From Umbilicaria muhlenbergii (taxonomy: Eukaryota; Ascomycota; Lecanoromycetes; Umbilicariales; Umbilicariaceae): 64,000 bases of DNA. The stretch lies in assembly GCA_000611775.1 (NCBI GenBank), contig KK106983.1:2600808-2664807 (forward strand), read 5' to 3'. Under the pieces are notes generated by a model that was given only the letters and a program-made list of their open reading frames with translations, did not search any database and had not been told where the DNA came from. Positions within the stretch are counted from its first letter, which is position 1. Each line of letters starts with the position of its first letter. The translations under genes were made by a program, and so were the position numbers. Shown here in pieces: positions 22,007 through 33,106 of the stretch.

Positions 22007-23706
22007 TCATCCAAGCCTTACCTTTTTCCACACCCGTACACATTCCTGCAGATCCAGCGCGACGGAGCTCTCTTCGCGAATGGACGCTTCCCTGAACAAA
22101 CCCATGAGGCAAGCTGCGTAGGAGAAATTCACCGGGTTTTCAGTCGCAAGAGCCAAATCCTCCTTATTCATGCCACCTCTGTCGTTCCACCGCTGCCAAT
22201 GGTCTAGCACTTTGCAGATCTCAAGCGCCTTTGTTTCCTCCTTCACCATCTCGAACAGAATTCTCTCGGCCGTTTGCTGGATCTCGGTGGAAGCCTCGAA
22301 GCCGACCTTTTCCGAGAGGTAGTTCATCGCTGCCTGCGCAACGACGCCAGGATGTAGCCGGGAAGAATTAAGAGCTTCCGTCTTTCGCTTCTCATCGCGC
22401 TCCCTGTTTCTCCTCTGCCTCGCCTGGAATTCATCAGAAAACGCGAAGCGCTCTTCGACCTGCCTCGCAGCCCTTGCCGCCTCAGCCTGCGCCGGGGGCA
22501 ATAATCGCTCCGCAGCTACTTTACGTTGTTGTGCCATGAAGTTGGAATGCTGGCGAGACACATCCTCGTACGGATCATACTGCGTCGCCCAAGTTGGGGT
22601 GTCTGCTTCATCGAGCAGGCCCAAAAGTACCATCACTCCGCAAGGGATAGTTTCCTTCGCAGCGAGAAGTCGAATACTCTCCGAGAGATGGCATGTCCAT
22701 AACGCCACGCCCTTCATTTGACCTAATGCAATTGCGGCATATGGAAACCAGTAGCTGATGCTGGATTTCCGCAGGTGTTGGACATTGGTCCTTGCATTGG
22801 ATGATTCGTAATTGAATTCATAGCGGACCGCATCAATCACGCACTTACCGCCGAAGAAGGCTAGGTGGCAACGTAACGATGTTGCCTGTGGTTGATCGGG
22901 CTTCTCGTAAGGCGTCTCTGCCTTGTTATCGACCGTGACATCTCCATGCCGATAGTCACTTGATTTCTCATTTGCATCTTCTCCTATCTCCGCCGCACTT
23001 TCCGCGGGAACATGCTTGGGATTCTCGAGACGCAGCCATGACGGCGGCAGAGAGGTCAGGTCACGCCGATCCCACACCTCCTTCCACTGCACAACGAGTG
23101 ACAGGATGCCATCTGAATCGCCAGGTTGGGCGACCTTCAGAACACTCTGTGTAGTATCGGGCGAAAGTAATATGGTCGTCCCCGTTGGAGTCCAAAGTCC
23201 CGAAACGCGCAACATGTGAAGCCCTTTGATGTCGGGAACGGCGCCGCGATCCAGCAAGAAAGACATAAGCTCCTCGAAATCGATTTCCGCTTGCGGCTCT
23301 TGCAGGTCATCGCTGTACTGGAGGCGATATAGACGCTGTCCGGTGATGACTTTATTCCAATTGAAGACCGTCCAAGTACCCCCCTTGAGTGCGGAGGGCG
23401 CCCTGTTTAGCTGCCAATAGTCGGCGTCGTCTCGCTCTAGCGGAGTGATACTGCATCGTGGGATTTCCACTTCTACAATACCGGACATGAGGCTTGCGCG
23501 TGTAATGGTGTCATGGGCATTGTGTCTCAACGCTTTCCTGACCGTGTGCAGAGTGAATACCTGTTATGAAGCGTCAATCTATGACAAGTGACATGTATTT
23601 CCACCATCGTTCTTACTGCTCTAAGACAAGTGAACAGAATCGGCATCACCCCAAGCACGGCAAGAGGAACGCCGATGTAGGTAATGATATCCGCCGCTGT
23701 AGGCAT
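22007..23706 (-). CDS. conserved fungal protein of unknown function with N-terminal membrane segment
   Basis: Two exons, 23706-23617 and 23560-22007, joined by a 56-bp intron, give 547 residues. The short first exon encodes MPTAADIITYIGVPLAVLGV and a further hydrophobic run, a single membrane anchor or signal anchor. The rest has RHNAHDTITRASLMSGIVEV, a WTVFNWNKVITGQRLYRLQY block, FLLDRGAVPD and LRVSGLWTPTGTT. An Ala/Arg/Glu-rich helix (residues about 370-410) and an EECV-type tail follow. I recall this N-terminus from unnamed proteins in other filamentous ascomycetes but cannot give a function. It is convergent with BOR1, only 60 bp apart. Confidence 0.8.
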
Positions 23707-24423
23707 CTTCTGTTGCCGTGCGCGACCCTCCCCTAGGAATAGACGTCAATAACAGACAGCTCAACGTTGATTGCACGCTTGGCAGAGCAGAACTACAAAA
23801 GTGGTGGTCGCCGGGGATTATAATCCTCGATTATAATGATATGCGCAAAACGGAACAAAGGCTGGACGATACAGGCCAGCTGAAATTGCCTGGTCAATTT
23901 CATAATAGAAGATAGGAGGTGGAGGTGGTGGCGCAGAATACTCAATGGCCAATCGCGGGGCAGACACCACGGCTGAACTCTGGTCCAGAGCAACGAGTCC
24001 GAAGTACCGCTACGGAACAAGAGCCACAGAGAACGGATCCGGCTCACATACCCTGCTTTGCCTTGGAGTCTTTACCATGTTAATCCGCAGCGAGCGGGTT
24101 GCCATGTAGAGAACAGCGCCAGCGGGATTAACTTCCAGCATAGGACAGCGAGTTTGACCAGCACAAGCCCCACCAGCGCTTCCTTGTCATCGCAGATGCG
24201 ATCCGTACAGACGTGGCGCACCAACCACACCACCATGCCTTGAATTTCAACGTACTGAGGACTTTCAAGATTTCGTCCAAGGAGAACGAGGTCTTGCGCT
24301 TCATTACATTCTCTGGAGTATCCTATAGTACATGTGTTTTTGGTATCCGGCTCACTTCGTTTCATGGTCATCGTAATTCGTTAGCCAATTGCCTCAACAT
24401 CTTGCACGATCACTTCCACCCTC
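23707..24423. other. intergenic, no gene recognised
   Basis: Lies between two minus-strand genes and should hold the promoter of the upstream-anchored unknown gene and the 3' end of the glycosyltransferase-like gene. It contains the palindromic GATTATAATCCTCGATTATAAT near 23816-23838. Confidence 0.4.
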
Positions 24424-25710
24424 TCAGACAATCTCCTCTACCGACGCAGGAAGGTTAGCTACCCCTTCATCATCGCCGTCCTCTGCAAATCCCACAGGCT
24501 CCAGATCCAAGCCGCAAATGTCCATTCTCTTCGTCCGATAGGTCTCATATATGTCTTCCCATGCACCTCTAGCATGAAAACCATTTGGCCTCGCCCGGAG
24601 AAAAGCATCTCTGGGCGCACCGTATTCTGGGCCTGGCATGGCAGGATCCTGAATATGAACGTAAGAGGTGCCTGCGAAGAAGCTCGTCGCGTTGAAATCA
24701 TCCACTTCGACTCCCAGTGCCGCTGTCTCTGCCACCAGCCGCACACTTTCTCTACCCGGTATCGGTGACTTCTCTACTATGCGCGGTGTGTTCTGAAGGA
24801 AGGTCTCTTCCGAGTATTCGCCGGCGGAAAGCGACGCGGCAAGATCATGGTATCTCTCTATCGAGGGTCTGAAGAGAACAATCGCGGGGGTCACTGAGGA
24901 TTCTCCGGATCGTGCTGATAGTGTCGCCACTGACGTGTTCATGGGTGTCGCAAAAAGGTCATCGAGGGGCGAAGAGTTGAGGATGAGTCCAGAAGGTCGA
25001 AGATACATGAGACGATTAAACTTCGTGAGCGAGAAAAGGCCTGCTAAAGGATATGCCATCTTACTTTCTTGACCGGCAAAAGTCAGCAACTTCCTTACCC
25101 AAGGAGACCACATTCTTAATACTGACCAACACCAAGTTCCAAGATCGGCTTTATGGGCAGTAACTGCACACCGTAGCGCTTCGCAGCCCGCTGCAGAAGT
25201 CGCATACTAGTTTCTAGGTGTGGCATCATGGGTTCCTGGCTCTCCTTGTGTTCGTTCCAATCCGAAGGGTATAAGATGACTCTTTGCGCTGGGCTCCTCT
25301 CCCGCGAGAGGTCTGCGAACAACATGACCGCGTTGCAGACGTGTATGTGCTTCCTGAGAAGCTGAACATATGCGACCTTTCCCCAGCCTCCCTCAGGCGC
25401 TCTGGAAGATATGTGTTCTTCGAAAGCGACATGGCCTTTTGAACCTGGAGGATCCCCGAATTCTTTCGCTCTAGCGGATGGAGGAGGCAGCGCACTGGGC
25501 GAGAGTGTTGGCGTGGGCGGTGGTGGAGGCTTCAGAGCTTCTTGCAGACCCCGTACCGTCTGCTGCTGAAGCACGTAGCCTGATAAAAAGAGTAGCGACG
25601 TGAAAATGAAAACTGCACGCTCGGTCAGCTAGTCCGCTCTCAGGAATGCTACGAAACGTACCGATGCACGAGGAAATTGTCATGGATATCTGCCCACTTG
25701 TAAGAAGCAT
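24424..25710 (-). CDS. glycosyltransferase-8-like / nucleotide-diphospho-sugar transferase-like protein
   Basis: Exons 25710-25662, 25579-25133 and 25067-24424 add to 379 codons; the introns are 82 and 65 bp, and the second has a classic TTGCTGACT branch site. The middle has YVQLLRKHIHVCNAVMLFADLSRER, RVILYPSDW, KRYGVQLLPIKPI and then KFNRLMYLRPSGLILNSSPLDDLF, the layout of GT8-type enzymes that transfer sugars in the Golgi. Where GT8 enzymes usually carry the metal-binding D-x-D, this protein reads R-P-S, so activity is doubtful. A Pro-rich stem follows YVLQQQTVRGL. The first exon is the weak part: a Golgi enzyme should have a membrane anchor there and none is clear, so an upstream exon may be missing. 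Confidence 0.65.
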
Positions 25711-26164
25711 ATTGTACGATGTCTGCAATAACTATTAAATGCTAATGTCGTAAAGAGTATGTGATTGAGTACATGAAGCTGGGATAGATGCATTGCGGTC
25801 TTGATCTTGGCTTCTTCTCGCACCGTGAACACTGTTTTGATATTCGTGGTTGGCAAAGCAACAATCGATAAGAAATCTCAAATCTATCGCGCGGCGGCTG
25901 AATTCACGCCCATCATGGATTGTGGGACTCAGTACTCTTCATTTTCCTTTGTCGACCGCACTGGAGGTATCGCGAACAACGCATGCCTTCATACAGTGTA
26001 CTTGTACCTCTGCTTTATCTGAAGCGCGACGGAGATTAAGAATCAACCGCCCAGAACAGTGTCCAGCTTGTGCCCGTTTGGATACCAAGACATAGCCAGC
26101 AACCTCACTCCAAGTCAAAAGCGTCAGATCAAAGGTCAGAGTCGACTCTAACACCTATTCAACA
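25711..26164. promoter_or_regulatory. divergent promoter region (GT8-like / PRP38)
   Basis: About 450 bp between divergent start codons, AT-richer than the flanking genes. No individual site is assigned. Confidence 0.35.
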
Positions 26165-26860
26165 ATGGCCCACCGCGCAGACGCCAAAGCCATGCTCGAC
26201 GAGCGTGGCTACGTGGGCGCCACCATCCGCGGGCAGAACCCTGCGCACCTGATGGAGAAAGCAGTGCGCGACCGCATCACCGAATCCTACTACTGGAAAG
26301 AGCAGTGCTTCGCCATCAACGAGGCCACCCTCTGCGACCGGGCAGTCGAAGCCACCTTCATCGGCGGCACCTACGGCCAGCAGAAACCCACGCCCTTCCT
26401 CTGCCTGGCCTTCAAATTGCTGCAACTGCTGCCGAGTCGAGAGATCGTGCTGGAGTATTTGCACCAGGAGGATTTCAAATATCTTACCGCGCTCGCCGCC
26501 TTCTACGTGCGGCTGACGTTCGAGCCGGCGGATATCTACAAGACGCTAGAGCCGCTGCTGGCGGACTACCGCAAGCTGAGACGCCGGACCAAAAATGGCT
26601 TTTCCCTCACATATATCGATCAATTTGTGGACGACCTACTGACCAAGGATCGGGTGTGCGGCACCAGTCTCTGGAAGATGCCCAGTCGGCAACAGCTCGA
26701 GGATCTGGAACTGCTGGACGAGCGGGTCAGCCCGCTTGGCGAGGAGATCGATGAGATCGACAATGACCACCAGGATCAAATGGAGAGGCGCGATGACGAA
26801 TCCGATGATATTGACGAGGTGGAGCCTACGACGAACGGAAACGGAGCGGACTACGATTGA
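26165..26860 (+). CDS. PRP38: pre-mRNA splicing factor 38
   Basis: U4/U6.U5 tri-snRNP protein required for spliceosome activation. A single exon of 231 codons. The PRP38 domain fills residues about 10-180: RGQNPAHLMEKAVRDRI, YWKEQCF, GGTYGQQKPTPFLCLAFKLL, FKYLTALAAFYVRLTF and CGTSLWKMPSR. An acidic tail rich in Glu/Asp follows. The gene is GC-rich and intronless. It is convergent with VMS1, with only 43 bp between the stop codons, so the 3' UTRs must overlap. Confidence 0.96.
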   Translation: MAHRADAKAMLDERGYVGATIRGQNPAHLMEKAVRDRITESYYWKEQCFAINEATLCDRAVEATFIGGTYGQQKPTPFLCLAFKLLQLLPSREIVLEYLHQEDFKYLTALAAFYVRLTFEPADIYKTLEPLLADYRKLRRRTKNGFSLTYIDQFVDDLLTKDRVCGTSLWKMPSRQQLEDLELLDERVSPLGEEIDEIDNDHQDQMERRDDESDDIDEVEPTTNGNGADYD

Positions 26861-26903
26861 ACGTTGCCGTTTCACGCCTGTTTTCCGTCAAACGGTGTAC
26901 GGA

Positions 26904-28948
26904 TCATCTACCCGCGCCCCCACCAGCAACCCCACCGGCCATTCTTCGAATCCTTTCCTCTGCCGCCCTAGCCCTTCTCTCCCTCTCCAACCTCGCCGTC
27001 ATCTCGGGTGTCATGCCTCTCGCCTCCTCCTCCCTGCGTTCTGCGCCGGTCTTCTCCATCGCCCCGAGCGCCCTTCCGGTTGGCTTCCTGCCTTGCTGCA
27101 CAGTTGTCATTTTCTCCGCCTCCCTTTTCAGCCTCTCTGTTTCCACTTTCCTCCGCTCCTCCTCCGCCTTCTCGGCCTCTAACCGCTCGCTCTCTTCGCG
27201 CTTATCGGCCTCGGCTTTGGATATTGCAGGCGGGACGTGAGCTGCATTCCAGTCCCACCGGTCTTCCCCGAGTTCCGAGCGGGCGACCCGGAAGGCATCC
27301 CGTGATCCGCGGTCGCCGGCGAGGTCGAAGGGAGGTTTGCCCTCACCATTGGAGTTTGAGGGGCTGGCGCCTGCTTTTGTGAGGAGGGCGAGAATGACTG
27401 CAGGTGAATTGATACTTGCGGCGAGGTGGAGAGGTGTGGGCGCATGGTGATTGGCTTGGGTGCTGGGAGGATGGAAAACAAAGTCTGGGGAGAGTGCGTT
27501 AGAGGAAATGTAGGAGAGGACTGCGGGGGCTTTGGAGCGGCGGATAAGAGCCTGGAGCTGTGATGTGTGGAGTGACGCCGCCTCCTCCTCCTTGGAAGGC
27601 TTTGGTGCTGACGGCTTGGCGGAGGCAGAGGAAGTCTTCGACGCTGCATCTTTCGTAGCCTCTGTTGCTGCTGCCGCCGCCGCCAGAGCGGCTTCATCTA
27701 CCTGGCTGATCTTAACGCGGGTCAACTCGACGAACGCTCGCATAAGCTCTGCTTGTGTAGCTCGTCGAGTGCTGAAGGGGAAACTTCGGTTCCGTGGGTC
27801 ATTGTGCCGCAAGACTTGGTTATCGTAGGGTCCGTAAAGTGTCCTTCTGTTTGTGCTACCAGTAGCTCTTACGAATATGAGCTGAGACTGATCGATCATC
27901 GATTTCCATTCGGCAAGCAATGCACGAATTTCTGCCTCTAATGCTACCTCGTTGTACCTGCGTAGTGAAGAACCGGCCGAGTGCGCCGCTCCTTTGGCTG
28001 AGTCGTTGGCCGACTGAGACCCACCCTGCTTACGCCGGGTAGTGTATCGGTGGAACGTCTTATGTGCGATGACAGTAGCTTGACGTTCATCAGCCCCAGT
28101 CGCCTTCTTTCCCATTTTCGGCGCCAGAGACACGATCATGGCGGCAAAGTGTCCACCGCCTATCATGCAGAGGAAGATTTGGGGACTTGACAGGTTCGAA
28201 GGAAGTGGAACGCCGCCATCTGCAGTATCTGGAGATGGTTTTGTCGGAGCAGGCGGAAGCTGCTTGCTGCGGAGGACGTCCACAATGTGCGGCTCTTCTT
28301 CTTGCTCGGCGTCGGTGAACAGCGCCCTGTAGATGCCCAATGAAGTATTGGATGGTAGTAGACGGGTGGAAAACCATAACAGAGGTGGTTTACCAGCGCC
28401 TCTTTTCGGCTTCTTGGATGTAAAGTCCGCGTTATAGTCTCCATCCTTGATTTTTGCCTGCTTCTTCAGCAGCGCGGTCAACGTATTCTCCTTGACGTCA
28501 TTGTCCTTGTCCGACTCAGATGACGATTCGGACCCTGAGATACTCTCGTCAAGTTCTCCGACCAGCTTCTCAAATTCATTCTCGGTGACAGATGGAAGTC
28601 CCTTGAGTTTCAGTTTCAGATTGTAGCCATGCCAATCTGATTTCGCATGTCGTCGCTGCTCCTGCACGCCCAAGAAGGTCGCCCCGCATGATATGCAGGA
28701 TGGTGATCCGGTAGACGTTCCTTCAGGCTGCTCGGACCCATCTATTGTAGCAGCACTACTCCTATGAGGGATTATTTCTGTCTCTGTGCTATGTTGAGAT
28801 GCGCTAGCGCTCTTCAGATAAAGGGTGACTAGAAGCTCGCGGGGCAGGTCGAAAACTGTTTGCGGATGTTTAGCACACGCATCCAGCGAGATGATACGGT
28901 CGTACCATAGAGAGGCTTCTTCAGAAGCTCATCACTCTTGTCAGACAT
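26904..28948 (-). CDS. VMS1: Vms1/ANKZF1-type ribosome quality-control peptidyl-tRNA hydrolase
   Basis: Releases nascent chains from stalled 60S ribosomes, and works with Cdc48. Exons 28948-28906 and 28855-26904 give 664 residues. In order: PLYVFDLPRELL, a zinc finger (CISCGATF...RRHAKSDWH), and the VLRF1 release-factor-like domain with FLCMIGGGHFAAMI and HRYTTRRKQGGSQS. The Gln in GGSQS corresponds to the catalytic Gln of yeast Vms1, analogous to GGQ of eRF1. Later come ankyrin repeats (TPLHLAASINSPAVILALL) and a charged C-terminal helix. The latter contains RERRARAAEER, fitting the R-x5-A-A-x2-R motif that binds Cdc48/p97. All key parts are present. Confidence 0.93.
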
Positions 28949-29267
28949 TGTTATGCTCTTTGGGTGGAGATTTACAAAGTCAATACTTTCAAGAGTCGGC
29001 GCTGAATGATCGCACATTGTTCATAAGGCTGGCGGGAGCAGCCGGAGCTACCAGGCCGGTCCCTCCTTTGACTCATTATCCCTCAGCCTTGCCTAAGTTT
29101 GTCTTTGCAATACCATCCATCTTACACACCGTCCATGATCTTGACAATGATCTTGACAGTAATCGAACGCACTTCATGCTCTCATGATATCTATGACGTG
29201 TTGTTCGTCTTTGCTAAGTTCCGCAAGATCGCATGCCTAATGTTAGACGGCCTCCAGGCACGGAAAC
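28949..29267. other. intergenic between RVS167 and VMS1
   Basis: About 320 bp upstream of VMS1 (minus strand) and downstream of RVS167. Nothing else recognised. Confidence 0.4.
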
Positions 29268-30909
29268 CTAAACGGCCTGACAGTAATTCGCAGGAAAACT
29301 CCCCTTCACTCCTTTTAATTCTCCCTGCCACCAGTCATCAGTACTTTCGGTCTTTTTCGTCACTCTGATCTTGTCGCCCTCCTTGAAGACAAGATCTCCC
29401 TGACCTTGACCGGCAAAGTCATACAGAGCAGTGACCCAGATGCCTTGATTCGAAGGGAATCTCTTAGGCGGCGGTGGAGGAGGTTTCTTCTTGGCTGCTA
29501 TTGAAGATACCGATGCTGTGGAAGGTAATCTATCCCGGGTGAAGTAGTCCACCCGAGGGCCGGCGGGCGCGTGGCCTGAAGGACTCTGAAGATCGCTTGG
29601 AGATGGACTCGTAAGTGCGGATGAACTATAATTGGGGGTCGATAATGCTAGTGAAGTGTCCTTTGGCAGAGACCCTATCCTAGGTCTGCCGTTTAGGTCT
29701 GGCGAAGGTGGTTCTGAAGATGCACTGGCTGCAGGGGATACCGTTGGTTTGGGCATGATGGCTTGGCTGCTCGTGCGACGTTGGGAAATATGATTGCGAA
29801 GATTTAAGCCGGTCAGGGAACCGTGAGCCGGCGCCTCCACTCTCATTGGCTGGCGTACGGCCTTGCCGCCAGCAATGCACGGGATGCTCTCGATCTCATG
29901 CTGGGCAGGCTTAAAGTCAGCGTCCCATGTGGAGATGACTTCGCCCATTGGAGGTGGTGGCGAGGGGAAGTTCTCCTCCTGACAGTAAGTATGTAACATG
30001 GTGTAATATTGGCCGAGGAGGGTGTTTTGAATCATGATCTGAGCTGCAAGAAGATGGGGAAGCAGCGAATACGTGGTAGCAACAAGAGGCGGGAGCGTGG
30101 ACTTGAGATGGTCATCTGCAGCGGTGTACTCCTGTGTGTGCATGTCAGCGCTTTTCGCAAGCCGATACAGTTTAGGCACCGGGTTCCATGTGTGATCTCA
30201 GAACGATCCCAGATTTGACTCAGATTGCCAAGTACATGTACGAACCTCTTTTCCTCGAACCAGGTCCGACTCCGCTTTCGCCAAGGCCGCATTGTCTCTG
30301 TCTGAGCGTTTGGTCTTCTTCCTGGCGCTGTCGACCCGGCTTTGATATCTTTCGAAATCCAGCTAGCGATGGATGAGCGACTTTCCCGGTACTATGGGGC
30401 ATCATCAGCACCTTACCTTTCTGTCCTCGCGTTGCTTGATGACTTTCTTTAGAGGCTGGATGGAGTCTTTCGCTTCCGTCGCCGGCTTCACAATCCGATC
30501 GTCCACCATGTTGACCTCATCGAGCAGATCGCTTTTCAGTTCAGCGTAGCCTTCTTGTAGTTTCACCGTTCGCCCCATTGCATCCGGTGGTGTTTCGACA
30601 TGCTGGAGACCAGAGTAGCCCTCGCCAGCGCCTACGATGGGCGAGTACAGCCCTTGGAACTCGTTGACCAGACGATACTGCGTATGTAGGATATCGGTCC
30701 AAGCGTCCCGCCACGCTTTCGATGCATCGATGATCTAGACGGCGGCGAGGTGAGCGTCTGTAGAAAGCGGGATGGGAAATTAGGAAAGAGCGGCTCACCT
30801 TGGCAAGCATCTTGTCGGCATCCTCAAACTCCCTCAATAGGACTGAAACTTGAGCCTCATCGGCGGATCGAGGTAGGAGCTTTGCAAAGCGCCTTTGCAT
30901 ACTCTGCAT
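29268..30909 (-). CDS. RVS167: Rvs167/Hob1-type BAR-SH3 protein
   Basis: Amphiphysin-like membrane-bending protein of endocytic actin patches. Exons 30909-30799, 30734-30417, 30362-30246 and 30131-29268 give 469 residues, the usual length. The BAR domain (residues about 10-240) shows FEDADKMLAK, WRDAWTDILHTQ, NEFQGLYSPIVG and PLKKVIKQREDRK. It continues with LDFERYQSRVDSARKK and EEYTAADDHLKSTLPPLVA. A Ser/Pro-rich linker leads to a KKKPPPPPPKR motif and a C-terminal SH3 domain with ALYDFAGQGQGDL, WWQGEL and GSFPANYC. The third intron is 114 bp. Confidence 0.95.
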
Positions 30910-31965
30910 CTTGACCGATTGGTGGTGGAAGCGGCAAGCACAGAGCTATCCTTCAGTAGAAAAAGAGAGGGCTACCGGAATGGCAGATTGGCCGACAACA
31001 TTAAAGACAGACGGAGTGAGGGGAAGAGGATGATAGCGAAGTTTCGTTGTCGTTTCGGTCATGTGATGTCGTGTGTGATGTGCGCGGATATGATCTTTCT
31101 GCCTCTCCCCAAGACGAGGCCGGGAGGCGTACCTTAGTTGGTTGGGCGGTAGGCGATGCAAGGTGGCTAGCGATCTCAGGTACTGCACCGTGTCCCCCGT
31201 GACTGTCAACAAACGTTCTGGCTATTTTTGGGACTCGTCAGACTTTACACACGCAAGGGTCTTTTGTCGGTGCACGCAGTCAAACCAAAGAAAAATGCTT
31301 GCGCGTTTCAACAATGCGTAAATCTTACTCCGATAATGCTTGGCTAATGCTTGTGTTTCGCCCCAGAGTGCACTAAGGTAGACTACCTTACTCTACTCCG
31401 CCGTACTCGTACCCTGAAGGACTTTTGACATGCACCCACGTGCAGAGATCACTATCCCATCTCCACTTTTCTTACGTTTGTACTCCGGTACAAGTCCAGA
31501 TACAAGGATACTGAGGTTTTATACCGACATTGCAGGAGCGATCGGAGGACTCTCGTTCTCACTCAGTACGACGCATGCAAATTCAATAAGAAGGAATCTG
31601 CGAGTTTAAGCTCTGGGCTGCACACTCCCATTTAGACTGCCACGACTCCGTCCTGACTTCTAACTCCTGACTCCTCCCTGTCTTCCTCCATCGTTTCCGT
31701 CGCTAGAGTTCAGCCGCAAGCCTCAAGAGCCCCGGTCATCATTCTTCCAAGCTACCTGGCGTGTCTGGCAAACCGTCGTGCCCGCAATGCTATGCTTGCC
31801 CTTCTGAGTCCTGGCCAGGGCACTGAGGAGAATGTTTTCAATCTAACGACTATCGCTATTTCGTACGGTAAAATATTCCATCTAGATTAACGCGCAACAG
31901 CACTGGAGCAACAGTGATGGACACTTTCATTCACTGTTTGGTTCGAGTTTCCCTGTCCCGCATTC
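30910..31965. other. intergenic, no gene recognised
   Basis: Upstream region of RVS167 reaching to the transposon insertion. It has pyrimidine-rich parts (about 31640-31700) but no domain-like translation. Confidence 0.45.
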
Positions 31966-31973
31966 TATCACAA
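31966..31973. repeat. left target-site duplication TATCACAA
   Basis: Matches 33099-33106 at seven of eight bases and directly abuts the terminal inverted repeat. Confidence 0.8.
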
Positions 31974-33098
31974 GGGCCCACTTCTGGATAGACCCCAACA
32001 CTTTCTGGATAGACCCCAAATCTTCTGAATAGACCCTTCTAACCTAATCGGGTTTAAATACGTGTATAGCCCCGCGCGCGCCCCCCCCAAAAAAAACTTG
32101 CCCCGCGAATACGCCTTTTAGAAAAAAACCAATCATGGATGAATTTTCAGAATTTCTTTCAAGTTCAGCAGTAGAATTCCATGACACAATGATCATATCC
32201 ACCCTCATTGGTGGCTGGATCCACTCACAGAGGTTCAACCAGTGAACCCTATCGCTCTGGTGCAGGATCCCATCTGAATTCATTGACGTGAGAGGCTCAA
32301 TGATGCCTCTGTGAGGCGTGACCTCTCCCAGTGAGAGCTAGCTTTGAACCAGGTACATCAGCAAGAGGAGGCGGAGACAGGGGCTAGTCAGTGAGCAAGT
32401 CAGTGAGGGGGCCGTGTACGGGGGCGTGGTGAGGGGCGTGGAGAGCGGCACTGAGCATCAAGAGCTCAGAGAGCTTCAATGCAGCTGGAGCAGTCAGTGG
32501 AGCAGCAGATCACTCTGTCTCAGTTCACTGACTTTGCCCCTGTGACAGACCGTCTGGGAAACATGAGACCTTGAGGCCAGCAAGGCCAGCAGGGGCAGTG
32601 AGGCCAGCAGGAGCAGTGAGCTCCGTCTTCTCAAGGTATCTCAGACGGCATGATGAGGTCGTTCCAGCTCATCAGTCAATAAGTCTCTGGCCTAGAGGCG
32701 TGCCGCATAGTCAGTGACCCATTGGCTGGCTGGTGAGCTGGCTGGAATTGGGCAGCACTTCGTTGCCTGAGGCCGCCCTAGATTTTTGAAAGGGGGGGGG
32801 TGCATAATTGATGACAGCGGCGGCGGCGGTGGGAGGCGTGGTTGAAGGTGTGTGGTGGGTGATCTGCAGTCTATTAGCATATATTTGACTTCTGAATGAC
32901 TTTTGGAGGCCAAAATTGAACTTCAAATCATAAGGAACTGAGCCTTCTAAGTCAACCCTCAATATCATGGTGATTTTGAACTTCTGACGCGTAAAACAGA
33001 CGCGCCGAGGTCATATAACCCGATTAGGTTAGAATGGTCTATCCAGAAGATTTGGGGTCTATCCAGAAAGTGTTGGGGTCTATCCAGAAGTGTGGCCC
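31974..33098. mobile_element. non-autonomous TIR DNA transposon (1,125 bp) with 8-bp target duplication
   Basis: The ends 31974-32054 and 33017-33098 are inverted copies about 81 bp long, differing by two substitutions and one indel; both start GGGCC and continue CTTCTGGATAGACCCCAA. Inside each end the roughly 20-bp unit CTTCTGGATAGACCCCAACA is repeated three times. The element is flanked by TATCACAA (31966-31973) and TATCATAA (33099-33106), an 8-bp duplication with one change. No transposase frame is present. An 8-bp duplication fits hAT, the long TIRs fit Mutator-like elements; I cannot decide. Confidence 0.88.
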
Positions 33099-33106
33099 TA
33101 TCATAA
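33099..33106. repeat. right target-site duplication TATCATAA
   Basis: Partner of 31966-31973. The single difference is C to T. Confidence 0.8.

Noticed and set aside
25100-25140. Apparent frameshift in the glycosyltransferase-like gene
   Set aside because: A 65-bp intron (25068-25132) with a consensus branch site joins the two frames exactly.
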